A stretch of DNA of 57,647 bases, taken from the IMG/VR virus record IMGVR_UViG_3300042514_000067, positions 1 through 57,647 of that record; one strand, written 5' to 3'. Position numbers and translations under genes: made by a program. Origin of the DNA: a virus. Position 1 is the first letter of the stretch. Each line of letters starts with the position of its first letter. Under the pieces are notes generated by a model. It searched no databases. It had not been told where the DNA came from and saw only the letters and a list, made by a program, of their open reading frames with translations. Shown piece by piece: positions 22,601-31,364 of the stretch.

Positions 22601-25600
22601 CGGGAGGAGTGAACTTGCCCTTTTGTTGGAGCGAAGTTCTTTTCATTTCAATTGCTGTAAGCCGTGTGCCAAGCATCTTGTCAGTAATGTCGACCAGATC
22701 AGAGAACGCAGTAGCATCACCTTGCTTGATACCAAACAAGTCACGAATGCTATTAACAAATGTAGAGAACAGGGTCGGCTCTTTGCGCGTGCCCTTTACG
22801 CGCATCAAGAACTTTTGGAACTCGGGGCTAGACATGCCGTAAGCCAAGAACTCGTAGGGGTTCTTAAATATGTCGTAGCTGTCTGTTTTGGGGTCGTAAG
22901 TTCTACTGACAATATCGTTAACGTCTTCGTCAACCATATCAAGATACGCCAAGTCTTTGTACTCTTGCTCGGCACGCTTCATTATGTCGCCCATCTCACG
23001 GATGAACTTCTGAAGACTGGCGTTTCTAAAACCTTTTAGTAGACCTGCTTGAATACGACTAGCTGTAGCTGCGTGCAACAATTCGTGTAGCACTGTTATG
23101 TTATTTATGCCTTGTAGGTCTCCGAAGCTACTACCACGCACGTATACAGTACGTTCTTTCTGGCCCGGCGTATAAACAAAAAGTCCACGCGCTTCTTTTA
23201 GCTCTTCAAGAATATTGGCCGGGGTTGCATCACCCTTTTCAACAACCACAAACTTAACACCAACCATAAAGTTGCGGATGCGCTGCGCAACAAAACGTTG
23301 GAACAAATTGCCAGTCTTAATGATTTGCGCAATTGCCTGTGAGCCGGTGGTTAAATTGTTAAATCCTGTGTCGGGCTTATCTACTCTACCTGCGGCAGAA
23401 CGTAGCTTTTTGGGGATGTCCTTTGGATCAACGTCGTCCTCAAGCATCTGCTTGGCACGTTTACGCACTGCTTCGGGCGCAGTTTTATCATTGGCAGCGT
23501 CATTAATATATTCTGCTGCACCTTGGATTTTGTCTCTACTACCGGGTGAGTTGTACGCCTCAAGCGCCGACTCTAAAGCGTTAAGCTCTACTTTAGTTTC
23601 TTGGTCTAAATCAACAGCGCCATCTTCTGACACAGCTTTAGCTGGTCGGCCTCGACCCGTAGATGCAAGTGCTTTATCAAGCTCAGCTTGGAACTTAGCA
23701 ACTTTTACAGGATCGTTTTTATCCTGTGCTTTAGCCAGATTGACAGCCGCAGTTGCTTGCTTCTGGGTATCGTAAGTTTCAGTTACTTCGCCATCGGTAA
23801 CGTGCTCGTGTTTACCCTCGGAGTTTTTAACAACTACGTGCCTTTGCTGGACAGGTGGCCGACCACGAGTCTTACCGGTTACTGCTCCGGCTGGTGATGC
23901 TTCTTGTCCTTCTTGCGTTGTTTTGATGGCTTCAATGGTTTCAGTGCCAAGTTGGGCTCCTTCAGTTTCAGTGGGTGGGTTAAGTCTGTTAAGTTCTTCG
24001 TCCGTTATCGTTACGGTTTTAGTATTTACTCTATCCCCGTTGTCATCAACACCATCAGGGTGGTTACTTACATCGACTTCAAGTTTATAAAGCGTTGGTT
24101 GCCCACGTTTTTCTTCTACACCAACTACTTTTGCAGGCGCTCCGGCAAAAGCTGATTGAACTACTTCCGCGCCGGGGTAAAAATACGTCCAAGGTTTACC
24201 ATCCTGTGTGGTAACAAGCCTGTCCTTTGGTGTTTCTTCTACTGCGGCTGGTGCAACTACTTCTGCTGCCTGCTCAACGGGTGTTTCAGCGGGTGTTTCC
24301 GCAGGTGCTACTTCTAATGTAGTCGGCTCAACTGCTTCTCCAACAGGAGCTCCTGCAACATCCTGTCCAGTAGATACCACTCCACTTGGCTCAGTGACTC
24401 CAACTCCTGCGGCGGGGGGCTCTGCACTGGGCTGTCCAGCCACCTCAACGCTTTCTCCACTTGGAGTACTGATAGGCTCAGCAATATCTGCTGTTCCTCT
24501 TGTTTCGTTCTGCGCAAGCTCATCTGATTGTGACTCCTCTTGGGCTAGCCTTTGTGCGTCAAGTACCGCCTGTTGTGGGTCAACACCAGCGGCAATTAAA
24601 TCTTGTGTGATCTGCTCAACACGACCTTCAGGTATCTTAATAGATGCAGTTTTAGCTTCGGCCTTTAACTCTGCATCAACTTTACGCGCAGCAATATTCC
24701 CCGCGTTGGGTTCGGGTATACCCTGCTGTAGATTAATTTCGGTAAGCGCGGCAATCCGCTCGGCACGAACCTGTTCAGGTGTAGTTGCTGTTGTTTGCGT
24801 AGCAGGTGGAGGGGGAGGCGCTGCCTCAAACAACTCAGAGCTTAGGTCTTTGCCCTTGGTGGTTTTAGCATCGGCCTTAGTTTCTTTGCCAAATAACTCA
24901 GAGCTTAGGTCTTTACCTTTAGCGCCACGGTTACGCGCACCTGTAGCTACTTCCGCAAGGCCACCGGGGAGGTCTGCTAAACCTTCAACAATTATGTCTA
25001 GGGGTTTGTTCTCGCCTGTCAGTACTTGACCGCCAGCCTCGCCAGCCATACCGGAGCCAACCTGAACGCCAGCTTCTTTTGCGCCAGCCGTGACCGCCGC
25101 TTTGCGTGATATACCAGTTCCCGCTGTTTTAAGTGCGCGAATAAACCGACCAGCAAAACCAGCCGACAACGCATCAAAAGCAGCAACGGGAATGCCTCGC
25201 TTTACGCCATACTCACGGGCTTCAGAAATAAACTTAGGGTCTTCTAAAAGTTTTTGTACAGCAGCTACGTTTGAGGTATCTACTTTTCTTTTCTCTAAAA
25301 GTTCACCAATTGCCGAACCAAACTCAGTGGCAAAAGAAGTTGCACCAGAGGCAACCGCAAGACCCGGGGGCCCCGCTGCAATACCTGCGCCTACGATAAC
25401 AGGCACAGTTTGTAAGGTAGCAACGGCAGACTCACCAATTAGAGAAGCTAGGGCTTTCCAGTTCTTTGGCTTGATAACTTCTTTAGCTACGTCACCAAAA
25501 CTTCCAGTTTCGTTAGCTTCTTGCAAGCGCTCCAGCCCTGCAGCTACATTACCAGAGGGTTTAATTTGCTTCTGTCGGCGAGCTAGGTCACTAATGCTCT

Positions 25601-25805
25601 CAGCATATTCTTTAGCGGTAATTGCCCCAGACTGAAATTTTAAAGCCTCTCGGGTTCCTTCCGCCTGAAGCAAGCCACGTTTGCCTACGTTTGCAACTTC
25701 ATCAGTGGCTGACGGTTCAGCAAATAAGTCCGCGCTTAAATCCCGACCCTGTTTAGAAGGTGCCGGTGTGGGAAATAACTCAGCGCTTAAATCACGACCG
25801 GCCAT
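19644..25805 (-). CDS. giant virion/ejection protein with HExxH motif (2053 aa)
   Basis: A 2053-residue protein, the largest in the window and last in the late operon. Four copies of G[RK]DLS[AS][ED]LF lie in two pairs (residues 3-11, 20-28, 297-305, 318-326). Hydrophobic Gly/Ala-rich stretches occur near 115-160, then a Pro/Val/Glu-rich low-complexity region (about 330-520). HELLHAA at 907-913 is a zinc-protease-like HExxH. The C-terminal third has hydrophobic segments (FWYLSSAASALIQP). It resembles the giant 'polyvalent' proteins that phages carry in the capsid and inject with DNA. An ejection role is inference from size, place and composition. Confidence 0.72.
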   Translation of the reverse strand: MAGRDLSAELFPTPAPSKQGRDLSADLFAEPSATDEVANVGKRGLLQAEGTREALKFQSGAITAKEYAESISDLARRQKQIKPSGNVAAGLERLQEANETGSFGDVAKEVIKPKNWKALASLIGESAVATLQTVPVIVGAGIAAGPPGLAVASGATSFATEFGSAIGELLEKRKVDTSNVAAVQKLLEDPKFISEAREYGVKRGIPVAAFDALSAGFAGRFIRALKTAGTGISRKAAVTAGAKEAGVQVGSGMAGEAGGQVLTGENKPLDIIVEGLADLPGGLAEVATGARNRGAKGKDLSSELFGKETKADAKTTKGKDLSSELFEAAPPPPPATQTTATTPEQVRAERIAALTEINLQQGIPEPNAGNIAARKVDAELKAEAKTASIKIPEGRVEQITQDLIAAGVDPQQAVLDAQRLAQEESQSDELAQNETRGTADIAEPISTPSGESVEVAGQPSAEPPAAGVGVTEPSGVVSTGQDVAGAPVGEAVEPTTLEVAPAETPAETPVEQAAEVVAPAAVEETPKDRLVTTQDGKPWTYFYPGAEVVQSAFAGAPAKVVGVEEKRGQPTLYKLEVDVSNHPDGVDDNGDRVNTKTVTITDEELNRLNPPTETEGAQLGTETIEAIKTTQEGQEASPAGAVTGKTRGRPPVQQRHVVVKNSEGKHEHVTDGEVTETYDTQKQATAAVNLAKAQDKNDPVKVAKFQAELDKALASTGRGRPAKAVSEDGAVDLDQETKVELNALESALEAYNSPGSRDKIQGAAEYINDAANDKTAPEAVRKRAKQMLEDDVDPKDIPKKLRSAAGRVDKPDTGFNNLTTGSQAIAQIIKTGNLFQRFVAQRIRNFMVGVKFVVVEKGDATPANILEELKEARGLFVYTPGQKERTVYVRGSSFGDLQGINNITVLHELLHAATASRIQAGLLKGFRNASLQKFIREMGDIMKRAEQEYKDLAYLDMVDEDVNDIVSRTYDPKTDSYDIFKNPYEFLAYGMSSPEFQKFLMRVKGTRKEPTLFSTFVNSIRDLFGIKQGDATAFSDLVDITDKMLGTRLTAIEMKRTSLQQKGKFTPPEFNEEADSKVQRSALQLARDVKIAKEKVRLSNEGDAAKNVELMQLARDPKAVRQILANVTSDLGYTRLEATVRLPTFDFLAKWAADAGIPALNKANTQLQRMLGMSQQFLVGAERVIDSMNRGFKEDPKLSRKQFADFVYGTTLAEVDPSDTNTRIRSKQLDADYKALGSVGQRMYKQLRDYYESIIELYSDILDEQIGNMQGMSPEEKKNLMAVLRKTFEAESRIRPFFPLVRRGDFFLAIGSGDNRQFYLFETRAERNEAAKQMAAERGKSLAELVADKEFVQGNDLKELRAASQDASTMLKEVFAAIDAKDMGSPEAKEGLKDAVYQIYLTTMPEQSFRRQFTHRKGRAGFSTDLQQNIATTASKQSIQLARLKYAPQLRLALSEARDSIGEREELSPFVQEAEKRVNMALSGAHGSLSESVAGIANKASYFWYLSSAASALIQPSSVFISGLPVLGGNYNNVTGAATELAKMATLVNQYSVFRPNPDGTTSISAPSIANNKTLPADERKAISEMTSRGVSESTYASLVWGYKSMSTEQFEGVVGKGKRLANLMVGALMHNTERLSREAVYLAAYRLGKKQGLDYDTAVQKAVDSTNEALGNYDITNRPRFMQQGIGKIAFQFKTYPLQMSLLMLTNFKKMLPFLNKEGKKEAATKLFGMMGTSFLLAGAANMALINPIMGLAGWAWGQLELDEDWPEELKDIDFKTWFFEVFLPENLGDVKLGGVPVSDLIARGPLNAITGEDIASRVGLADLWGRDSKETKTSRESAIAFMLDHFGGPTASLLLGFADAYDAYAMGDYQKMMERMLPAVVRNLVVANKYADEGMKTGRGVELVGKDDVKTGEIIGQAIGFRPDILAATQGPAFKYSGIEQKINNQRNLLLNRLDFERRKETDAGDDKFQDIIENEVAKFNKKYPAFGLDADAIYDSLLARAEQRASSRAGVAITEKNVSIIGEPADKLRDRLDRRAEEMAAKRKAEKNPQ

Positions 25806-25816
25806 AAATTACCTCT

Positions 25817-27382
25817 TTATTTGACAGTGTAGCCTTTGGCCTTTAATGCGTCCATGACTTCTTGTCTTGTTTTTCCGCTTGCCGTTACAGTAGCATCAAC
25901 GTCTGCCATAGATATTACCTTACTTGTGGCAGTTGGTTTTGCGGCGGCGGCAGGTGCTGCGCTTGATTTTGCGGGGGTAGCTTCAGCAGCTTGAGGGTTG
26001 TTTGTAATCCATTTTCTCTTAAATTGATTTTCCGCTGCTTCTACACCGCCCGCAGCTTCAACAGCTTTTTTCCACTCGCGGTTATTCATAAGCTTATGTT
26101 TATCAAGCGCTTTGTTGGCCTCAATATTTTCTTTAGATGTAAGCGCTTCTTGTTGTGCGCCAAGTTTATTGGAGCCGCTTTCACTAGTAGAGAACGAAGT
26201 TCTTGTCTTTGCCGCAGCGCGGGTTAGTGCGTCCACGTCTGCTTTGTTCTCTTTGGTCGGGTTTTTGGCGTATGCAAGTTCCGCCGCAGCCAATTGTTCA
26301 GCCAATTTAGGGCCACTACCAGCACCTTTGTTTACGGGGCGGTTAGCAGCCCGATATACATCAGAATCCAGCTTAGCCAGAGCTTGAGCTTTGTTCAGTT
26401 TAAATCTATTAGCATCGGCTTTTTCTTTACGCGCAGTTTCGGCTGCGGCTTGAGCACCACGAATGTCACCCATGCGTTCTTTGCGCTGTGCGTCGGCGAG
26501 AGAGAACTGCATACTCTCAATAGATCGTTGCTCGGCTAAGCCAGCACGTTTTACCTCACCCATTTGTTGCGCAAATACAGGGAAAGCTTTTGCTGCGCCA
26601 CGGGCTAGGGTGTTACCTTCAAGAATAGCTCCAGCGGCAGCTAGCAAAGCTAGACCTTCCCCTTGACTGTTATTCTTGCTCTGTGCGTCTTCTCGTTCTT
26701 TAAGACGTCTATTAGCAGGTGCGTAAATGTCGGGCCCAGCGTTTCTCTTAGCAAAATCAAGGGAGTCTTGACGAATTTTATTAAATTCATCTTGGCTTAA
26801 ACCTTCATCTTTCATACCCATAAGTTCTGCACGTGACTGCTGAACGTTTCTAGACGCTAAACTTCTCTGGTCGTCTGTACCACCGTCATCTTCCATAAGA
26901 TTGCCTTCAGCATCGGTCTTACGGCCTTGTGAGTCAGAGTAGCCAGTGTCTGAGGTTTCGCGCTGGTACTCTTCCTCGGTCTCGCCACCTAAATTAAACG
27001 CAACAATACCGCCCGCAGCGTAGTTTTCTTCGGGGGTGTACATACCAGCTAAACCGCCAGAGGCTGCTTGCATAGGGGGAGCTTGTGGGGCACGTTGTTG
27101 TGGCATCTGACCTGCGGGTGCGCCCATAGGAATCATTCCAGCCAAACCTTGTGGGGGTGCGGGGGGAGCCAAGTTTTGGGCGAGGATAGAAGGGGCGGAA
27201 GTTGGCTGTTGTGCTTTACCCGCCATGTCCATCATGTCGGCTTCTTTAACCAAGCGCAATGCGTTTAATGCAGTGTAAGAGTCTAACTTGGGGTCAGGAC
27301 TTTGACCCATTACCGCAGCGCGAAGCATGTCGGGTTGTTTTCTATACCGTGCGGCATAGACAGATGCCATATCAATTGCCAT
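25817..27382 (-). CDS. probable internal virion/ejection protein (521 aa)
   Basis: A 521-residue protein with a Pro/Gln/Met-rich N-terminal third, the motif YAAGGIVAFNLGG near residue 128-140, an Ala/Lys/Arg-rich helical middle and a short C-terminal ISMADVDATVTASGKTRQEV domain. The YAxGGI motif recurs in several other late proteins here. It lies between the 2053- and 361-residue proteins, all packed with ~10-base gaps. I assign it to the ejection apparatus by position and composition only. Confidence 0.55.
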   Translation of the reverse strand: MAIDMASVYAARYRKQPDMLRAAVMGQSPDPKLDSYTALNALRLVKEADMMDMAGKAQQPTSAPSILAQNLAPPAPPQGLAGMIPMGAPAGQMPQQRAPQAPPMQAASGGLAGMYTPEENYAAGGIVAFNLGGETEEEYQRETSDTGYSDSQGRKTDAEGNLMEDDGGTDDQRSLASRNVQQSRAELMGMKDEGLSQDEFNKIRQDSLDFAKRNAGPDIYAPANRRLKEREDAQSKNNSQGEGLALLAAAGAILEGNTLARGAAKAFPVFAQQMGEVKRAGLAEQRSIESMQFSLADAQRKERMGDIRGAQAAAETARKEKADANRFKLNKAQALAKLDSDVYRAANRPVNKGAGSGPKLAEQLAAAELAYAKNPTKENKADVDALTRAAAKTRTSFSTSESGSNKLGAQQEALTSKENIEANKALDKHKLMNNREWKKAVEAAGGVEAAENQFKRKWITNNPQAAEATPAKSSAAPAAAAKPTATSKVISMADVDATVTASGKTRQEVMDALKAKGYTVK

Positions 27383-27391
27383 GATATTTCC

Positions 27392-28477
27392 TTAGACCAA
27401 GTTGTTCAAAGCAAGTGCGCCAAGACCGCCACCGTTAGACATAGCCACACCGCCATTAGCACCGCCCCAAAGCTTGCTAACACCCGCCGCGCCAAGACCC
27501 AGAGCAGTAATATTCTGTGCTGTAGAAGGAGGAGCTTGGTACACGGAAGCGCCGGTCTGAGTCAATGGTACGCCACGGATAATATCGGACATAAACGACA
27601 GATTTTTGTACGGGTAGTTTTGGGCGTTGGTAAAGTCTTGATATTTTGTATCAATATCTTTTTGCATCTGCGCTTGTTGTTGCAAGCCGTATTGGTTTTG
27701 CAGTGCGTTAATGCCCATGTTCTGCTGGTACTGCTGTTGGCCTAATTGACCCAAGCCTTGAGCACCGGACAAAGCCGTCTGTAAACCTTGCAAGCCTAGA
27801 CCCGCACCAAACTGTTGCTGTTGGGCGTTAAGTTGTTGGGCCGCTTGGTTCTGCGCTTGAGATTGATTGAACTGTTGCTGAGCCTGTTGATACGCAGCTT
27901 GTAGGCCTTGGGCAGAAATGTCGCCTTTTTGACGGGCTAAATTACCGGCTGCTTGAGAACGCATTAAGTAATCACCGCTGCCACCAAACGCACCTGATTT
28001 AGCAGCTTGGGCACCCTGAACTTGTTGGGCAATTCCAGCTTGGCGTTGAGCGTCCGCTTGTTGGCGTGCAACAACTGTGTCCATATAAGGAGACATGTAC
28101 TGACCGACTGCGCCTGTACCAGCTTGAAATTTACCTTGCGCGTCGTAACTCGGCGCTGCATTTGTACCGCTTGTAAATTGCTGTGCTTCGTATGGGTTAA
28201 ACGTGTACTGTGTATTAAGTGCGCCAAGACCAGCTTGGCCAGCCATGGCAGTTGCATCTTGCAATTGACCTTGAGGTTGCATTAACGCCGCATTCTCATA
28301 AGACATCTGCTGCAGTGGAGAGAACTGCGCATTACGCTCACCCTGATACTGCATGTATGGGTTGTACTCAACATCAGTCAACGCTTGGGCTTGACCTAAT
28401 AAAGTTTCCGCATACGGTGCAATTTGGGACGCAAAGCCCGTTTGATATTCTGTTACTGAAGATGGAGTTGTAGCCAT
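27392..28477 (-). CDS. Gln/Ala-rich probable internal virion protein (361 aa)
   Basis: A 361-residue protein, very rich in Gln, Ala and Gly (for example AYQQAQQQFNQSQAQNQAAQ), largely predicted helical, with a Gly-rich C-terminus (GGANGGVAMSNGGGLGALAL). Composition and place resemble short ejection proteins such as those of P22-like and related podoviruses. No enzymatic motif. Confidence 0.6.
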   Translation of the reverse strand: MATTPSSVTEYQTGFASQIAPYAETLLGQAQALTDVEYNPYMQYQGERNAQFSPLQQMSYENAALMQPQGQLQDATAMAGQAGLGALNTQYTFNPYEAQQFTSGTNAAPSYDAQGKFQAGTGAVGQYMSPYMDTVVARQQADAQRQAGIAQQVQGAQAAKSGAFGGSGDYLMRSQAAGNLARQKGDISAQGLQAAYQQAQQQFNQSQAQNQAAQQLNAQQQQFGAGLGLQGLQTALSGAQGLGQLGQQQYQQNMGINALQNQYGLQQQAQMQKDIDTKYQDFTNAQNYPYKNLSFMSDIIRGVPLTQTGASVYQAPPSTAQNITALGLGAAGVSKLWGGANGGVAMSNGGGLGALALNNLV

Positions 28478-28486
28478 GTCTATTCC

Positions 28487-31066
28487 TTATGCGGGAAGAT
28501 GTTTGTCGGCACGGCTGTTCTTAGCCACTTTGCCTTTACCGATTGAACCTTTGCGGGCAGCTTGAACTCTGTCCATCATTGCGTATAGCTTGCGTGCGCC
28601 AGCTTCGGTTGAGCCATTACCCAACTCAGACACAATACGTGCAGGCACTACAAATTCACCGTCGGCCAAACGTGCGGGGCGCTTGTTACCAATCGTTGCG
28701 GGGATAGAGTCAGATACGCCATCACCGGGGCCGCGCAAAAGTCTACCGCCGTCAGAGTAACCACCAAGGTTAAACTGGCTAGACATACCACCACCAGCCA
28801 TAGTCAGAGCAGCTAGGCCACCACCTGCGGCAACTTGAGCACCTTTTTCGTCAAACTTATTACCGCCAGAGGTGTAGTAGAAGCCGTCGTCACGCAAGTA
28901 TGCTGACTCATTATTCCCTTGATTATCAAGAACGGTAATTGATTTACCAGCAGTCGCAGCAGCTTTAGTTGTTTCTTTGTCCGCTGCAGCTTTTTTAGCA
29001 GCTAGTACATAAGATGGTTCTACGAAGTCAGGGTTAAGCTCGTACTTACCATTCTTAAACAAGTACTTTTTGTTTTTATTTTTCTCTTGCGCTGGGAACC
29101 GACCGACAGACTCCCAATATGGTTTTTGGATTTCACCAGTAGGTGTATATGGAGTTGGGTCGTATGGTGTTTTACCCATCAAGTAATCAAGCGCAGCTTT
29201 AGAACCGCCAGTGTTCTTGTACCTTGCATTTAATTCATCAAGTGTTTTAGGAACAAAAAGGTTTTTATTAACACCTAGGCTACCACCACCAGCGGTGTAT
29301 GCGCTTTTTACTGCGTCTGCGCCAGTAAACCCACCGTATGGACGACCGGGAATGTTTGGCGTTACTGTGCGTGTGTCATCAGGATTTGTAATGATGTCGC
29401 CGGGGGTGGCAGTAGAAACCGTACGGCCAAGGTAATCAACCCCCGTAGCAGGGCCAGAGCCGTAGTTGCCAAACGCACCGTTGTCGTAAACAGTAGCGTT
29501 AGAAAGTTGTGTGGCTCCGGGAACTACACTAATTGGAGCTTGGACAACAGGGGGTTTTACTGCTGTATCAGGAAACAATTCGGCCAAAGTCTTACCTGTA
29601 GCCGCTTTTAAATCGCCAGCGCTCAAGCCAATACGGTTCATTTCAGCCACCGCAGCTCTACGAGCTTCTTGCCCAGTCATATCTCCAGAAGCTATCTGGC
29701 CTTGCAGACCTTGGGCAGCGTAGTTAATGTTGGAATATAAACCTTCTAAACCACCCTTATCACCGGGTTGTGCGCCGGGAGTGTAGCCAATGTCTGTATA
29801 AAAGTCTGTACCTTTGATACCACCAACGTCGTTTAAATTATGAGTAAGCGCATACTGCGCAGCTTGCGACATGCCTGTATTTTGGAGTGCGCTAGCTAAC
29901 CCTTGATTTTGCAACCCAACATCTTTGGTTGCTGCTAAGAACTCACTAGCATCGGTAGTTGGAGTGCTAACGGCTGTAGTAAAACGACGTTCATAGTCTG
30001 CTAGTTGATTTTGCGTACCTGTAGCCTTTGCAACATCTGCAAGGCTGTAGTTTCTATCTTGTAAGGCTTGAGCAATAGCAGCGTCGTTACCTGACTTTAA
30101 AAGTGCTTGTGTAGCAGGGTCTGCAAAGTATTTATAGATTGGGTTATTTACATCTAAAGGGCCACCATCAGCGTACCCCGCAATACCACCTTCGGCCATA
30201 CGCATAACAGGTTCACTCTGCTGAGTGAAGTCCAACTGGCCGGGGCTATAGCCTCCGTTGTTCATACCCATCAAACCACCATCCGCTGCCTTAGTAGGAG
30301 CAGTTTCGTAAGGAGTCCCGGCTGTGTATGTACCGCCGTAAGGGTCGTAAGAATAGGGGCGAATCATGCCGGGTTTAGTAACAGTTTGTGGGCCTTTAGC
30401 TTGTACATTTGCACCAGCCATAATTGCTGGGCCAGCGGCGGCGGCTAAATACTTTAAATTGTCTTTGGTGGCGTAGCCCATTGGGTTTTCAGCAACAGAT
30501 TTTGCACCCGCAGATAACTTGTCAAAGGGAGACGCCGCAGCTACGCGTTCTGCTACCTGTTGTTGTAGCGCCTGATTAGTTGCCTCTACGTTTCCTAGGC
30601 TTTGAATACCAGCATCCGTCACGCCAGCATCCGCTAGGTTAAACGCCATATCACCGGTAAGTCCAGCCCCAGCCTTAGCAGCTTCACTACCAATAGTTCC
30701 TGCGCCAGCAGTAGTTAAACCAGCAGTTAAACCGGCACCGCCATAAGCACCAAGACCTGCGGAGATACCTTTACCAATATCACCCGTGCGTACCGTTTGA
30801 ACACCACCAACAATACCGGCAGCCATCATAGGATTAATTGCGCCACCAGAGAAAAAGGTTAAACCCGCGCCAATAATAGTTGGCAACAATTTATCCAAGA
30901 AGCCAGCTTCGGGTAAACCCGTATCAGGGTTAATAGTCAGTGAGCCGCCATTCTTCATAGCCAAAGCTTGTAGCCCCTGCACTTCACGTGGGGACATGTG
31001 GATAAGCATCGAGTCAGGGCCGCGACCCTTTGATGCCATGTGGTCGGCTAGTACAGCAAGGCTCAT
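28487..31066 (-). CDS. Gly-rich virion protein with conserved C-terminus (859 aa)
   Basis: An 859-residue protein. An N-terminal basic segment is followed by hydrophobic Gly/Ala stretches (IIGAGLTFFSGGAINPMMAA) and by GG motifs (MAEGGIAGYADGG). The C-terminal end GPGDGVSDSIPATIGNKRPA, then LADGEFVVPA, a GNGST segment and YAMMDRVQAARKG is a pattern I know from structural proteins of many aquatic podoviruses. Likely ejected or internal virion protein; mechanism unknown. Confidence 0.65.
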   Translation of the reverse strand: MSLAVLADHMASKGRGPDSMLIHMSPREVQGLQALAMKNGGSLTINPDTGLPEAGFLDKLLPTIIGAGLTFFSGGAINPMMAAGIVGGVQTVRTGDIGKGISAGLGAYGGAGLTAGLTTAGAGTIGSEAAKAGAGLTGDMAFNLADAGVTDAGIQSLGNVEATNQALQQQVAERVAAASPFDKLSAGAKSVAENPMGYATKDNLKYLAAAAGPAIMAGANVQAKGPQTVTKPGMIRPYSYDPYGGTYTAGTPYETAPTKAADGGLMGMNNGGYSPGQLDFTQQSEPVMRMAEGGIAGYADGGPLDVNNPIYKYFADPATQALLKSGNDAAIAQALQDRNYSLADVAKATGTQNQLADYERRFTTAVSTPTTDASEFLAATKDVGLQNQGLASALQNTGMSQAAQYALTHNLNDVGGIKGTDFYTDIGYTPGAQPGDKGGLEGLYSNINYAAQGLQGQIASGDMTGQEARRAAVAEMNRIGLSAGDLKAATGKTLAELFPDTAVKPPVVQAPISVVPGATQLSNATVYDNGAFGNYGSGPATGVDYLGRTVSTATPGDIITNPDDTRTVTPNIPGRPYGGFTGADAVKSAYTAGGGSLGVNKNLFVPKTLDELNARYKNTGGSKAALDYLMGKTPYDPTPYTPTGEIQKPYWESVGRFPAQEKNKNKKYLFKNGKYELNPDFVEPSYVLAAKKAAADKETTKAAATAGKSITVLDNQGNNESAYLRDDGFYYTSGGNKFDEKGAQVAAGGGLAALTMAGGGMSSQFNLGGYSDGGRLLRGPGDGVSDSIPATIGNKRPARLADGEFVVPARIVSELGNGSTEAGARKLYAMMDRVQAARKGSIGKGKVAKNSRADKHLPA

Positions 31067-31100
31067 AGTTGCCTCTCAAAATGGGGGTTGTTTGATAATA

Positions 31101-31364
31101 TCATGCTTTAATTCTTAGGGGGTAACTTGTTGCAGTTCCGCCTGAAATGTCGTAGTACACATCGCCCGATCTAAGGGTGTCAAAGTCAGCGCTTGTTGGC
31201 AGGGTGTTGGTGTTTAGATTTAACGTTGCACCGCCAATATCACCGGGGTTGTTCAGTTGGTTAAAGTACAGGCGTAAAACATTGTTTAGCTGAGCAAAAT
31301 AACGGCTATCGTATTCCGCTGGAGCCAGAGGCAAGTTAGGTGGGGATGCGTTTAACTCAGCCAT
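31101..31364 (-). CDS. small virion protein of unknown function (87 aa)
   Basis: An 87-residue protein, NASPPNLPLAPAEYDSRYFA then LNNVLRLYFNQLNNPGD. The pattern 'Y...fl..L..vL+lyF..l.n' is frequent in small proteins next to tail genes of environmental phages. Its start overlaps the stop of the gp10-like gene by one base. Confidence 0.6.
   Translation of the reverse strand: MAELNASPPNLPLAPAEYDSRYFAQLNNVLRLYFNQLNNPGDIGGATLNLNTNTLPTSADFDTLRSGDVYYDISGGTATSYPLRIKA

Noticed and set aside
24208-25029. Long + strand reading frames opposite the 2053-residue gene (for example 24208-25029 and 25090-25635)
   Set aside because: They are antisense to an Ala/Pro/Thr-rich coding region, which leaves the opposite frame open; composition is Ser/Ala-rich, there is no ribosome site and no coupled neighbour.
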